Below, in pieces: positions 12,091 to 30,663 of a stretch of DNA of 64,000 bases. A program made the position numbers and the translations under genes. Under the pieces are notes generated by a model that ran no database searches, was not told the DNA's origin, and was given only the letters and a program-made list of their open reading frames with translations. The DNA comes from Arabidopsis thaliana (lineage: Eukaryota > Streptophyta > Magnoliopsida > Brassicales > Brassicaceae), in the NCBI RefSeq assembly GCF_000001735.4, contig NC_003076.8:16991835-17055834 (forward strand), given 5' to 3'. The first letter of the stretch is position 1. Each line of letters starts with the position of its first letter.

Positions 12091-12355
12091 AGAGCGATTA
12101 TATCTAAGGATTTACAACTTGCTAGAAAGACTCTAAATGATCGACTTTGAAATCATGATATTGTATCTTTTCAATTTTGGGGTTATTATTCTCATTTAAA
12201 TGCATTCCTGAGATTATCTTAAAGAAATAAAATTGTTTAGTTGATTCACACTATTTTGTCCATTTAAACTCAAATTAAATTTGAGTCATGATCCAAATGT
12301 TTATACTGTTTGCTATCAATCAAGTTTTGAAATATATTGTAGTCATATAAAAAGT

Positions 12356-12376
12356 ATATATATATATATATATATC
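12356..12376. repeat. (TA)n microsatellite
   Basis: TA repeat directly adjoining the left end of the XRN2 exon-1 fragment. Confidence 0.9.
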
Positions 12377-12378
12377 GG

Positions 12379-12560
12379 TGTTTCCATCCTGAAGACAAAT
12401 CTTCTCCTACTACGTTTACAGAAGTGTTTCAATGTATGTTTGATTACATTGCTAGGCTTTTTGTTATGGTTCGACCTCGGAAGCTCTTGTTTGTGGCTAT
12501 TGGTGAGTACTATTACATTATATGCAGTGTTTTCGTCTCATTACATTGTATGAATTTTGG
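12379..12560 (+). pseudogene. Partial duplicate of XRN2 exon 1 and start of intron 1
   Basis: This segment matches XRN2 from 15869 through the exon 1 donor and into intron 1. It still reads [18 protein letters not shown] and [15 protein letters not shown] in frame, with the same GGTGAGT donor, and carries about 17 extra bases just after the donor before the match resumes at TGTTTTCGTCTCATTACATT. The first 63 codons of XRN2, including its ATG, are absent, and no other XRN2 exon is found nearby. It starts abruptly at a TA microsatellite. It is a gene fragment 3.5 kb upstream of the parent gene, in the same orientation. Confidence 0.9.
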
Positions 12561-13113
12561 GCTTTACAATTTCGATATCAGAAAAAGCAGATCGGCACTA
12601 ATAGAGAAGATAATAGTCTAAGTTAAATCGTCATTGTCTTAGCTGAGAAATGCTCTATTACGTAAGGCCCGACAAAGGGTCCCAGATGGACAATGATTGT
12701 GGGAAATAATGTCATTCCCATAATTTGGACAAATAAAAAGTTAGATCAGTCCCTTGTGAGATTTGGGAAGAAGTCGTCATTATTCATTCCATCAAAGGCT
12801 TAAATGAACTAACCATATATTTCATATTTTCACATTTATTTTTTAATGAATATATACTAGGCTTTGTGGTTCAGCCTGTCAGAGATGGATTTCTAGTGCC
12901 AAATGTTAAGAAATGTTTGAACGATCCAACGTAAGTAGAGAGAGGCGGTCTTAAACATAAAAGGACATGCAAATTTATTTATTCAAGCGACGGTTCGATA
13001 AAACTGTAAAATATGACAAACACATGCAAAGATAAACAAGGATAGAAACCACAAACCAAAGCACAATGTAAGAAACATGCACACGTTCACACGCATTCGA
13101 AGCTAGAGTGAAG
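12561..13113. other. Intergenic between XRN2 fragment and secreted-peptide gene
   Basis: No gene seen. It should contain the 3' UTR and terminator of the minus-strand gene at 13114-13504. Confidence 0.4.
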
Positions 13114-13504
13114 TCAATGACCAGGTTCGAGTGTGCCTTTGAAAGACCTGTGGGGCGGAGGAGAAGGTAGGTTTGGATTTGTACAAAAGGGGATTCGTGG
13201 AGAACATCTGAAACGAGGAATCCCTGTAGGATGGTAAGTGTCAATTTTTCATCATTTCACTGCTCATTAGTCTATTCAAATGCGGACAAACATTAAATCA
13301 AACCAAAATCAATATTAATTAAACACAACTAATAATAATAAACCTAACTAATAAACATAAAATGATACTAATGACCTCGGGACATCTAAAAGACTCACTT
13401 TGTTTCTGGGCTTCCTCTTGTGCGCCAAGGGCTTTATCCATATGCGGAAACACAAGAAGAAGAAGGAGAAAGAGAGCCATGGAAGAGACCATAGAAGATG
13501 TCAT
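13114..13504 (-). CDS. Small secreted peptide precursor (71 aa)
   Basis: Two exons, 13399-13504 and 13114-13223, join at GTGAGT/CTACAG to encode 71 residues (216 nt with stop). Residues 1 to about 29 form a signal peptide (MTSSMVSSMALFLLLLLV...ALGA). The predicted mature part is about 42 residues, basic and proline-rich, with two cysteines at 42 and 49 inside RCSPRIPFCTNPNLPSPPP, and ends EPGH. The start at 13502-13504 is preferred over the in-frame ATG at 13540 because a TATA box lies at 13553-13562, so transcription should begin at about 13525-13530. The gene corresponds in position to AT5G42530, a locus of unknown function as far as I recall. I do not recognise a domain. The size, signal peptide and cysteine pair suggest an apoplastic signalling or defence peptide, which is inference. 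Confidence 0.82.
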
Positions 13505-13552
13505 CTTAATATTCCCTCTTATTTTGCTTATCAGTGCCACTCATGCTTATGC

Positions 13553-13562
13553 CTTTATATAG
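13553..13562 (-). promoter_or_regulatory. TATA box of the secreted-peptide gene
   Basis: CTATATAAAG on the minus strand, 49-58 bp upstream of the chosen ATG (13504) and only 13 bp from the alternative upstream ATG (13540), which it therefore rules out. Confidence 0.75.
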
Positions 13563-15678
13563 GCTAGGGAGATGTCAATTAAAGAAATTTAAAGATATGT
13601 TGGATAATATAGAAAGGCTAAAAGACAAAGAAGATTAGGAAACCTGTGGACAGTCTAGCGATAGACTTAAAGCTTATAGCCATCGACGACTTAGTTGTGT
13701 GTATCACTTATGAGTCTCGAAGTTTTGGTAGTATTATTCAGTGAAAAGTCTTCAATCACCAATTCGCCATGCATGGTTTGGTTTGTGGGACAAGTGCATT
13801 GCATTGGATTCTCTTCATATTATTTATCTTTTTATAAATTTCTAGTATCCTATATTTACTACGTCATATTCTGTAATTAGTTTAGGGGAGCATTTTTTAG
13901 ATTAGAACTAAAGGAGCAAAATTTTCCCAAACAATTATTTACATATTTCATAGGCTTTTTTTTAAAAGGTTAGACGACAATAACCGATCACATATATAAT
14001 TAAACCTTGGATTACATCCGGATATCCTTGATTTCAGATCTAGATTCGGATTATTTAAAAACAGATCAGATATCTTTAAATTTCGATTATCCGATCTATG
14101 ACCAACACTAAGTATAATATCCTGAATTTTCTTATAGTAACTATATATGCAAAATTAATTTAAATCACAAAAGACTTTAAAATCCTTTCAAATTTCTTAA
14201 AATGTAGAATGCAATCAAATAATTTTTATTCATTAATCCGATATGTTCCTACCATACCGCATCATATGATTTATATAAATATATACTGTACTTATTTATA
14301 TATATAAGTTCGAGAAATCTTCTAAAACACATTAAAATCATTAACAATCAAACCTGTTCTTAAAATAATTGTTTTCAATAATTTGATTTTGAATTTAAAA
14401 GAGTTTTTAAACACATGATTGAATAACACATGATACTTTAGAACATATCATTCCAAATGTGTGTTTGGATACACTCCCTAATTTACGAAGATCGTGTGTG
14501 ATTATTTAATTAATTCTTATAAGAAAAAACTAGACCTCTGAATTTTGGTCTATTGGTCGTCCATAATATATTATGTCGTTCGGTGTCAGTTGCTGATAAA
14601 GTTACGTTTAATGCGCAAATCGCTTCTTCCAAAAGAAAGATTGAATTGCAATATTTGATTTATTTTACTCTTAACTATATTTTTTTTACTCTTAACTAGA
14701 TTTTAATTGCAATATGATTTATTTTTTAAACTTAATATATATAAAAAATTTCAAACTGTATTTATTTATAAAATATTTATATTGGATAGTTTATAATTGT
14801 TATTAACTAACATTTTGCCAAACCCGTCATGCTAAAAAACTCTTTATTGTCTAAATTTTTTAACCAATGTAAGACGTTAAACTTACACATTTTCATCAAC
14901 TAGATAATATATGTCCGTTTTTACAATTTTGAATCATAATATATGCACAATTTTTCTTAATAAAGATGATAAAAAATTCATAGTTTTAAATCTTAACCAA
15001 ATCTTCTAAATATTTATATTTTTAAATAGTCGAGTTTTATATGAACAACCCAAATAAGATTTAATAAACAAAATAGATTAACGGGTCGGTAACAAATGTA
15101 CCCAAATGCATTTTAAGTTTTTAACCCACCCATAAAAAGTGACTCCAAAAATACTTATAGAAATACTAAAAGATCACTATCCATCCACTAGACCAGTAAA
15201 TGAAAGAGAAAAAAAAACATGAATTTTCAAATTTGAAACATTTTAATCCCCAACTTTAAAAATATATGGATTAAATCATTAAGTTTTTTTTTTTTAACTT
15301 AGCCATTTAACATATGACCACCATCCATTTATTTTAACAAATTAACATAATTATATAGGGTAAAGAAATGCTTTTCTTATTTTTGACATTCTAATTCTAG
15401 GGTAAACAAATACATTTATATCTAATTTCAATATTTAAGATTTTTTTTTTTAAATAAAAAAAATGATTGAATCTGGTTTAACCAATTTGAACCACAACCC
15501 AACAATTTATCCGGTTCGATTTGGAAATAGCAAGTGTGGGACTGTTATGAGGTCATCACAATCAAAGTAAATTAATTCCTCCGTGTGACCTAAAGAGTGA
15601 CCGTTCCCGTTCACTACCGCCGCAAAGTCTTGTGGCTACAGAGCTTAGGGTTTAAACTTTCTTCACGATAATTTTCCG
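13563..15678. other. Intergenic, AT-rich, upstream of XRN2
   Basis: No gene supported. At about 14010-14100 a GGATATCC/GATCAGATATC/ATTATCCGATC stretch looks like transposon-end sequence. The 14330-14480 stretch (AAACACATGATTGAATAACACATGAT...) may be a decayed MITE. Just before XRN2, CTTAGGGTTTAAAC (about 15645-15658) is a telobox-type element common in promoters of plant ribosome and RNA-metabolism genes. Confidence 0.45.
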
Positions 15679-22700
<7,022 letters not shown>

Positions 22701-23159
22701 GCTTCGATTCAGAACGCCTACTCGATCAACTTCAACAATATGATCAACAAAACAAAGGAAGAAGCATTTCAGATAATGCATTGATGATTGATATGATAGG
22801 TTATTTTGGTGGATCTAAACAGTTTTGCTACTCTCGTCCTCTTGTAATACAGACAAATGTGATTTAGTGATCATTACATATGTATTTTTACGTCAGTTGG
22901 TTTGATTTCTCTGTGCGGTTTTTCACCAAACTCTATTTTTGAAGTAAAAATTAAAAAGTTATAAGTCAAGATGATGTAACGTACGAGAAAAATAGAATAC
23001 CTAGCTTCTAACGGTGTGCTAGAATAAACTAAATATTTTATTAGTCAAAAATTGGTTTTTATATGCTTTAGGGAACTAATCAAAATCCATAATTTTCTAA
23101 GAGGCGTGACTTTAAAAATCTGTAAAAAAGCAAATCCGAAGAAAGAGAGAGAGAGAAGG
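22701..23159. other. XRN2 3' flank and HVA22I promoter
   Basis: Should hold the XRN2 3' UTR and the promoter of the downstream gene in the same orientation. No further gene seen. Confidence 0.5.
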
Positions 23160-23738
23160 TGATTTTGAAATTTCAGATAACGCAGAATTTTTTTATTCTC
23201 GCCGGAGTTTTCTCCTCCCACCGTCTCTGATTCTCGTCGCCGCCGTACACAGTTGTTGTTCTCTGCCGGTAACTTTACCTTCTCCGATCTCTCGAATCGG
23301 TCTTCTTTGTGCTGTTTTCGTTTCTTATACGAGGATTTGAGTATTTGTTGCTAATCATCATCTAGCTCGATCGTTTACCCTAGTTTTCGCTTATTGATAA
23401 TCGTTCGAGTTTTTAGTTGTTCAATTTCGTTTTCCTCACTTGATTCTCTGTAACATTTTCTCATCTCCTTTGTCGATTTCTTCTCGATCCGAGAGGATTA
23501 TGAAATAGCGTAATTGGTCATTCACCGTCTTCAATGCTCAATTTCATTACTTCTGTTGTGATTTTTCTAGAGCTAAGCTCATATACATGGATGATTCGTG
23601 AAGGTTTTAACTCAGTAGTTAGCATTTTAAACAAGGTTAAACTAGTGTAGGACTATCAATTTTGCAGTATCTGATCTTATTCGAAAATATTTCTCATGTT
23701 AATTGATACTTTTTTGCTCTGCTTTCAGTTTCTGCAAG
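23160..23738 (+). promoter_or_regulatory. HVA22I 5' leader with intron
   Basis: A CT-rich leader exon ends at 23268 (CTCTGCCG before GTAACTTT). A 460-nt intron, 23269-23728, ends GCTTTCAG. Ten more leader bases precede the ATG at 23739. Introns in this position often raise expression in plants; that effect is inferred. Confidence 0.75.
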
Positions 23739-25135
23739 ATGATTGGATCGTTTCTTACAAGAGGATTGGTGTACGAAAATCATATTCTCATTTGTTTGCT
23801 AAACGATATATGATGTGGTAGTTACTGTTGATTAGTTCTCCTTAATTTACTACTATATTTGTTATAGGATGGTGTTGGGCTATGCTTACCCTGCGTATGA
23901 ATGTTACAAGACTGTTGAAAAGAATAGGCCTGAAATCGAGCAACTTCGCTTTTGGTGTCAGTACTGGTATATTGTTTATTGCCTTTTCCTTTGTCTCTCA
24001 TTCGTAAGGTTGAAGGTTGGAAATTTGTGACAGAGATGACTTACTTTAAGTAAACTTATCAATCACAGGATATTGGTTGCTTGCTTGACAGTTTTTGAGA
24101 GAGTTGGTGATGCGTTTGTTTCATGGTGGGCATTTCTAAACGAACCCGCTTGATTTTCTCCAACTACAAACAATTTTTTTGCTATGTTTGATGATTGTTT
24201 TGTCTTCCTTTCTTTAAGGGTTCCGATGTACAGTGAAGCTAAGTTGGCATTCTTCATATACCTGTGGTATCCTAAAACCAGGGTAAGTGTTTATATTTGA
24301 ATGGAGGAAAAACATGAGTCTTTTTATGGTTTACATGATTCTTTGTCTATGATTGTTTAGGGTACTACATATGTCTACGAGTCCTTCTTTAGGCCATATC
24401 TCTCACAGCATGAGAATGACATAGACCATAGTTTGCTCGAGCTAAGGACTAGAGCAGGAGATATGGCTGTTATATACTGGCAACGAGTTGCAAGTTATGG
24501 TCAGACCAGAATCCTTGAGATTTTGCAGTATGTTGCTGCACAATCAACTCCAAGACCGCAGCCACCTCAGGTATATTTAATAATCTGCAATGAGTATCGT
24601 TACTTGCTGCATTTTTCCTTGAGAACCAGTCAATACATCTATGATACAATATCTAATTGAATATGCATTTAATGTTCTGTCATATTTGTATTCGTTTGTG
24701 ATTCAGAAACGTGGAGGTAGAGCTAATCAAGCTCCTGCGAAGCCTAAGAAAGCCCCTGTCCCCCAATCAGAACCTGAAGAAGTATCATTGTCCTCGTCTT
24801 CTAGCTCATCTTCAAGTGAAAATGAAGGTAATGAGCCAACCCGTAAAGTATCAGGCCCGTCAAGACCTAGACCAACAGTGACATCTGTACCAGCTGCAGA
24901 TCCCAAAAACGCGGGTACCACTCAGATAGCACAGAAATCAGTAGCTTCCCCAATTGTGAACCCACCACAGTCAACCACCCAAGTGGAACCAATGCAGATA
25001 GAAGAAGTGGAAGGAGAGGCAGAATCAGGGAATGAAAATCCCAACCCGGAAGGTCCAAAGGAGACAGTGATGGAGGAGACAATCAGGATGACTCGTGGGA
25101 GGTTGAGGAAGACGCGTTCGGAAGAAAGCCGTTGA
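23739..25135 (+). CDS. HVA22I: HVA22-like TB2/DP1/REEP family protein
   Basis: Six coding exons, 23739-23770, 23868-23966, 24069-24125, 24219-24282, 24361-24570 and 24707-25135, encode 296 residues, matching HVA22-like protein i (AT5G42560). TB2/DP1 proteins are integral ER membrane proteins of the reticulon-like group that shape tubular ER; several plant members respond to ABA and stress. The TB2/DP1 domain spans about residues 1-125, with MVLGYAYPAYECYKTVE, the hydrophobic hairpins ILVACLTVFERVGDAFVSWVP and LAFFIYLWYPKTRGTTYVYE, and the amphipathic segment LRTRAGDMAVIYWQR. The C-terminal 140 residues are hydrophilic: a Ser run (about 180-190), a Pro/Ala-rich stretch, an acidic stretch and a basic tail TRGRLRKTRSEESR. 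This tail is long for the family. Exon 1 ends at the GT before GTACGA, the only join that restores LVMVLGYAYP. Confidence 0.95.
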
Positions 25136-25797
25136 AAGAAGAAGAAGAAGCTCAATCCAAAAAATTGTTACTTACTTGCATAACAGTGGTCTCTCTTCTC
25201 TCTTACTCTATGTTTCCTGCTTCTAGAATTACGTTGACAGGAACTAACAACTAGTGGGAATGGTTGTATGAAAAGTTAATCTGTTGGTTTTGTTCTTTTA
25301 TTCAATTTAGTTGCATCTTTGACAAAAAAAAAAAAAAAATCAATTTAGTTGCATTAAGTGTAAAAGATAACACTCTTGTTTTGTTTGTTCCTTTCGATAA
25401 CTAATTCGGTAAAATAGGTACACCTACTTGAGAGTAGAAGTGAAGCAAGTATCAGTCATAAACATTTAAAAGTTGGATTGCACCTAAACTTAATCATGTT
25501 ATCAGAGACCATTGTAAAACGAAATTAGAGTGGTTAAAAAGAAGTGGAATTAAGTCGTTGTTGGAAGATCCAAAAAGACTCTTTCTGTTTGTGGATGTAG
25601 TTGATAATAGTTGTTGCCATGACTTATCCACACTGCAATATTATAACCATAGGAAAAAGTCTATGTTTTAGCATTTGGTGGCAATTTCAACCTTTTAAAC
25701 CTCGGTTGTTAGTAGCCTGAATCAGACCCATGAATTTCTTTATTCTTCTACATTAGTATATTTTTGGTCGTCCTTTGGTCGTAAATATTGATTATTT
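25136..25797. other. Intergenic 3' of HVA22I
   Basis: Contains the HVA22I 3' UTR and a poly-A run at about 25324-25340. No gene seen. Confidence 0.45.
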
Positions 25798-26872
25798 TGT
25801 GTGAAGTATTGATTTAACGTCATTGAATTATAGAAAAAAAGATAAAAAAATGTATATTAATTTTTCTGAATTATAAATATTAAGTTCTATAAATGCTTTG
25901 AAAATTAAAAAGTTAAAACTTTTTTGAATTATGAAAAACATATTACTCTAATTAGAAAGCAAATACAAAAATAAAAGTTCACTGAACAATAATATTTAGA
26001 GCTCCTCTTAATATTTAAATTTTGAATTACTATTCGACTCCTTATAAAATACTTTGTTTCGAATTCAAGTAGATAATCATAAATTGAAGTTATACTTTTC
26101 AAGAAAGAAATTCGTTTTGGTTAAAATTGTAGTAAAGTGAAATGATAAACGTTTGTGTGAAGAAAATCGTAAGAACAAGGTAATATCAATTTATTGGATG
26201 AAAATAGTACAAGCAATATATGCTTCAAGCACTTTTGGAGATTGAGACACAATGTTTCCACAAGTCATCACTCTTCTTCAAGTATTCTGTTTCGTGGGCA
26301 ATTAACATGGGTTTATTTGCAATATACTTAATAAGCGTATCGTGACATACTTTTCCTTCTTTGACGAGATCATTGCAACAAGGATCAGGCATGTTTCCAT
26401 TTTCAAAGACAGCAGCGACTATATCCAACGCACACTTAGGAGTGATTTTAACAAGACAAGTATTCCATAATAAGTTTGCTTCAGCTTCTTCGACTGAGAA
26501 AACCGGAACAAACGCACACACCAAAGCTACAACAATGAATAACGTACTAATCTGAGAATTAAATTTAGACATATCTACTTATGATTGAAATATACAAGAA
26601 ATATTCTTATTTTACTAAACAAATTGGAAGAAAAATGATTTGTATTTGTTATTTGAAAATGAAGTTATCTAACCTTTATATAGGATATCAAAATCACAAA
26701 GTAACTTAAGAAAAAACACAAATAAAGTTAACGTTATATTTAATGGTAATTAAATTTTCCCCAAATAACTATACTACAAAACTTAAATTTAATGGTTTAT
26801 ATTAACGTTTCAAAATTAAAAAAAAAAAAAACTAAATACAAGTAACAATATCCAATCAATATAAGAAACCAC
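25798..26872 (-). repeat. Direct duplication unit 1 (ECA1-like gene)
   Basis: The block from GTGTGAAGTATTGATTTAAC (25799) to CAATATAAGAAACCA (about 26867) matches 27749-28827 nearly base for base across 3' flank, gene, TATA box and upstream DNA. The units are about 1.07 kb, in direct orientation, and separated by about 0.88 kb of AT-rich sequence. Confidence 0.9.
26225..26572 (-). CDS. ECA1/prolamin-like small cysteine-rich secreted protein
   Basis: Single exon, 115 residues. Residues 1 to about 27 are a signal peptide (MSKFNSQISTLFIVVALVCA). The mature part has six cysteines at 39, 47, 65, 66, 76 and 108, with a CC pair in NMPDPCCNDLVKEGK. This is the prolamin-like (DUF1278) pattern of the ECA1 gametogenesis-related family, to which the egg-cell EC1 proteins also belong. 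Members are usually expressed in or near gametophytes and secreted; the role of this one is unknown to me. TATATAAAGG on the minus strand at about 26673-26684 places the start of transcription a suitable distance before the ATG. From memory this falls in the AT5G42565/42567 locus group. The gene lies in a direct duplication; the partner copy has a nonsense codon. Confidence 0.88.
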   Translation of the reverse strand: MSKFNSQISTLFIVVALVCAFVPVFSVEEAEANLLWNTCLVKITPKCALDIVAAVFENGNMPDPCCNDLVKEGKVCHDTLIKYIANKPMLIAHETEYLKKSDDLWKHCVSISKSA

Positions 26873-27748
26873 TGGTTAATTTTCTTTTATTTGGATATCT
26901 AACACCAAATATTTAATGGGTATAAGGTTCAAATTGACATATTTATGGTCTTAAGCCAAATAAATTTAATTTGCTAACTATTTTTAAGTAAAGATCTATT
27001 TAATTTTTAAAATATAAGGAGCCTAACTCCCATTGTATCTAAAACAAGTTATTTATTTTAAAAAATAAAATAAATTTGCTCACAATAGTCTTAATCGAAA
27101 TCGCAAATAAATGTTAGTAAAAGACTTTATTCGACATACAATTTATTGAAAGGTTTTCAAAGTTTCTCTAGGATAATATAAGGTTCACAAGAGCAAATAA
27201 ATAATTTTAGAATATCAAGTATAGTTTTGTTATAAGATTTATGTTAAAGATACAACTATTATAACTAGACAAAATTTAAAAGCATATCATTTAAAATTGC
27301 ATAAGAACTAAACATTCTAGTTAATAAATAACCAACATTGGTTGAACATCCATCTTTTCATAACAAGTGAATCATAACATATATTGAAAAGTACATGATA
27401 ATTAGGAGGAGTATTGGATTGATATGTTAAAAATATATACCAATAAGTAGAATCAAAGAAAATGTTTTAAATTTATATATTAACAAAGGATTCAAGTTAA
27501 ATGGTAAAGACACTTATATAGATATCTAACAACTTTATCACTAATCTTTAGATATGAGTTAACACTAATTAGGATACATGTGACCTAACAGATCCATTAG
27601 TAAATACATATTTTTGCTAAGAAAATTTATAAAACTAATGGATTTAGTAGATATCATATTCAGATTTGTCTCACCCTACAAGTTTTTGTTTTCGCATTGA
27701 AAATTCAAAATTAAAAATTTGAAAATCAACTTGAAACATTTTGATTAT
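26873..27748. other. AT-rich spacer between the two ECA1-like units
   Basis: Very AT-rich. No coding signal, terminal repeat or structured repeat recognised. Confidence 0.45.
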
Positions 27749-28827
27749 TTGTGTGAGGTATTGATTTAACGCCATTGAATTATAGAATAAACATAAAGAA
27801 TGTATACTAATTTTCCTGAATTATAAATATTAAGTTCTATAAATGCTTTGAAAATTAAAAAGTTAAACTTTGTTGAATTATAGAAAATATATTACTCTAA
27901 TTAGAAAGCAAATATAAATATTAAAATTCATTGAACAATAATATTTAGAGCTCCTCTTAATATTTAAATTTTGAATTATTATTCAACTCTTTATACGAAA
28001 TTGTGTTTCGAGTTCAAGAAGATAATCATAAATTGAAGTTATACTTTTTAAGGAAGAAATTCACTTTGGTTAAAATTGTAGTAAAGTGAAAAGATAAACG
28101 TTTGTGTGAAGAAAACTGTAACAACAAGATAATATCAATTTATTGGATGAAAATAGTACAAGCATATATGCTTCAAGCACTTTTGGAGATTGAGACACAA
28201 TGTTTCCACAAGTCATCACTCTTCTTCAAGTATTCTGTTTCGTGGGCAATTAACATGGGTTTATCTGCAATATACTTAATAAGCGTATCGTGACACATTT
28301 TTCCTTCTTTGACGAGATCGTTGCAACAAGGATCAGGCATGGTTCCATTTTCAAAGACAGCAGCGACTATATCCAACGCACACTTAGGAGTGATTTAACC
28401 AAGACAAGTATTCCATAATAAGTTTGCTTCAGCTTCTTCGACTGAGAAAGCCGGAACAAACGCACACACCAAAGCTACAACAATGAATAACATAGTAATC
28501 TGAGAATTAAATTTAGACATATCTACTTATGATTGAAATATACAAGAAATATTTTTATTTTACGAAACAAATTGGAAGAAAAAATGATTTGTATTTATTA
28601 TTTGAAAAATGAAGTTATCTAACCTTTATATAGGATATCAAAATCACAAAGTAACTTTAAAAAAAAATACAAATAAAATTAACGTTATATTTAATGGTAA
28701 TTAAATTTTTCACAAATAAATATTTTACAAAACTTAAATTTAATGGTTTCTATTAAACGTTTTAATATTAAACAAAAAAAAACTAAATACAAGTAACAAT
28801 ATACAATTCAATATAAGAAACCAATGA
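27749..28827 (-). repeat. Direct duplication unit 2 (ECA1-like pseudogene)
   Basis: Partner of 25798-26872. High identity over flanks and gene implies a fairly recent duplication. The TATA box (about 28623-28634) is conserved. Confidence 0.9.
28173..28520 (-). pseudogene. ECA1/prolamin-like gene with premature stop
   Basis: Same 348-nt length and nearly the same sequence as 26225-26572, including start codon, signal peptide and all cysteine positions. Codon 42 is TAA (28395-28397). The change is a small local rearrangement in CTT GTT AAA ATC, which here reads CTT GGT TAA ATC; the frame is otherwise unbroken. Translation from the usual start would stop just after the first mature cysteine. 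The next ATG in frame (28376) would give 67 residues without a signal peptide. It may be a pseudogene or a sequence variant; the intact promoter means it may still be transcribed. Confidence 0.85.
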
Positions 28828-29624
28828 GCTCGGTTTGGGCTTCACGGTTCGATTCAAAAGTCTGGTCGTTACACTATGTACTCTATGTATCATATTGGTC
28901 TCATTCTATACTTAGGCTGAGATTTTGGAGGAATAGTTGTTGAACAAAATCAACTAGTGTAGGCCTTGAGATCCAAGAAATCAAAGCCGATTCGGGATTT
29001 GAATCATTTTCTTGTATTAGTGACTTTTTGTTTTGAACTGTTTTGCAGTTTAGAAGACATTAAGGTGATATATAGACGCTATGCCCGTTGAATAATGAGT
29101 TGGCTTACCTTAAATGCATCCATTTGTTCGTTGAGATTTTGGATCATTTCTTCAGCAATGTTTGTGAGATTGATTTGGTGTTTAACTTCTGCAAGGTATT
29201 AAAACTTCATGCTTTCTTACTAAAACATGTTTCAATCCTTTTGAGTCATTGTGGACTGTGTTGCTTAGTTTGAGAGGTTAAATCATCAGAGATAATGTGA
29301 CTGGCACTTGAACAGTATTAATATGAAAGAGAGAAAACAGATTAGTGGGAGAATAAGAGAATTCCTCAAGAATATCTAGGGTTTGTTCTTGTGTTCTTGA
29401 TTGTAAAACATTACCATACCTCCTTCCTCTTTGTTCGCACTCATTTTCTCTAATGGAAAACTTAGGTGAATCATGTTGTTCCAAACTTACTAGATTGCAA
29501 TATAATAGTAAAATACATTCAAAAGAGGAGACGATATTGCATATTACATGAAGCAAAAATCAGTAAAACCACATTTCCTATAGTTACTTTGTTCTCTACA
29601 AAACAGAATCCTTAGTTTTTACTC
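28828..29624. other. Intergenic between ECA1-like unit and BAP31-like gene
   Basis: No gene supported. Short open frames at 29088-29273 and 29278-29556 lack recognisable domains. The right end should contain the 3' UTR of the minus-strand gene. Confidence 0.4.
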
Positions 29625-30663
29625 TTACATACCCTTCTTTCCCTCAGGACTATGCCCAATAGACTCCAACTGGTTCCTCAAATTCTGATTATCCTCAAGC
29701 AACCTATCATACTCCATAAGAAACCCATCAGCTTGCTTTCTCAAAGCCTCTGTTTCACCTTGTGCACCTTTCAATTCTTTGCCTTTACTTTCACTCTCCG
29801 ATTCTAACGTCTTTATCTTCGCTTTTAACGCCGCGATCTCTTCCCCGAGCGCTTTCACTTCCTCCCCACTTGTGGTTTTCCCATCCTCAAAACCTCTGTT
29901 CTGCTTCTTTGCAGTCTCCATTGTCTTCCTCAACAAACGAAGCTCTCTAATGTAATGGTGTAGTCTATCAATCATAAGCGAGAGAAACAACACAAACCCT
30001 GTAATATACAAAATTCAATAACCAATATCAGATTCATATAATCAGATCTACATAACTAATAAGGATCACAATTTGCTCTAAATACCTCCTTAATTACTGA
30101 TTTTAAGAGATGAACAACACAATTCCTCAAATATATAATCTCAATCAATATCTAATTCGTCTTCTAATCCCAATTTGACCTAAATTACACTCCTTAATCC
30201 CAATAAATCTACTTCCTTGGAAATCGAATAAGGGAACAACACTAAGGATCAAAATTTGATCTAATTACATCCTTAATTACTGATTTAAGAGAAACATCAC
30301 AATTCTTCAAAAAGCAAATCAAATTCATATCAGATCTTATGATCAAGGATTTAAGAGATCGAGGATTTTGTGATTTATACCCATAAGAGAAGCTTCGAGA
30401 AGATGCTTAGACGCAAGGACTTGATCAGTGGGATTAAGAACAGCACCATCTTCAGATCGGCGTTGGATATTAACCAAACTGTAGATACTCGACAAGAGAA
30501 CGACGAATACGGTGGTTCCTATGGTTTTGACGACGACGGGACCACGGCCACGTTTGATTCGATCGAAGGTGAGGATGATTAGCTTTCGGAGAGGAGTTTT
30601 GAAGAGGAGGAGAAGGATCAGTGCCATTTCGGCGAAGATCACTGTGTAAAGGAGGTGGATCAT
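29625..30663 (-). CDS. BAP31-like ER membrane protein
   Basis: Two exons, 30381-30663 and 29625-29998, encode 218 residues (from memory AT5G42570, B-cell receptor-associated 31-like). BAP31-family proteins sit in the ER membrane and act as cargo-sorting or quality-control factors. The N-terminal half has three hydrophobic segments: about 2-23 (IHLLYTVIFAEMALILLLLF), about 44-63 (TIGTTVFVVLLSSIYSL) and one at the exon junction (GFVLFLSLMIDRLHHYIREL). Residues about 130-205 form a charged coiled coil with heptad leucines (EEIAALKAKIKTLESES, RLLEDNQNLRNQLES). The protein ends KKGM, which fits the KKXX ER-retrieval signal. The frame is intact. This is the last ordinary gene before the marneral cluster. 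Confidence 0.94.

Noticed and set aside
13505..13540. Upstream ATG for the secreted-peptide gene
   Set aside because: Only 13 bp from the TATA box, so it is not expected in the mRNA; the start at 13504 gives a clean signal peptide.
24727..25155. Open frames antisense to the HVA22I C-terminal exon
   Set aside because: They mirror the Ser/Pro/Glu-rich coding tail and have no independent support.
28173..28376. 67-residue ECA1-like protein from an internal ATG in copy 2
   Set aside because: It would lack the signal peptide and first two cysteines; better described as the remainder of a gene with a nonsense codon.
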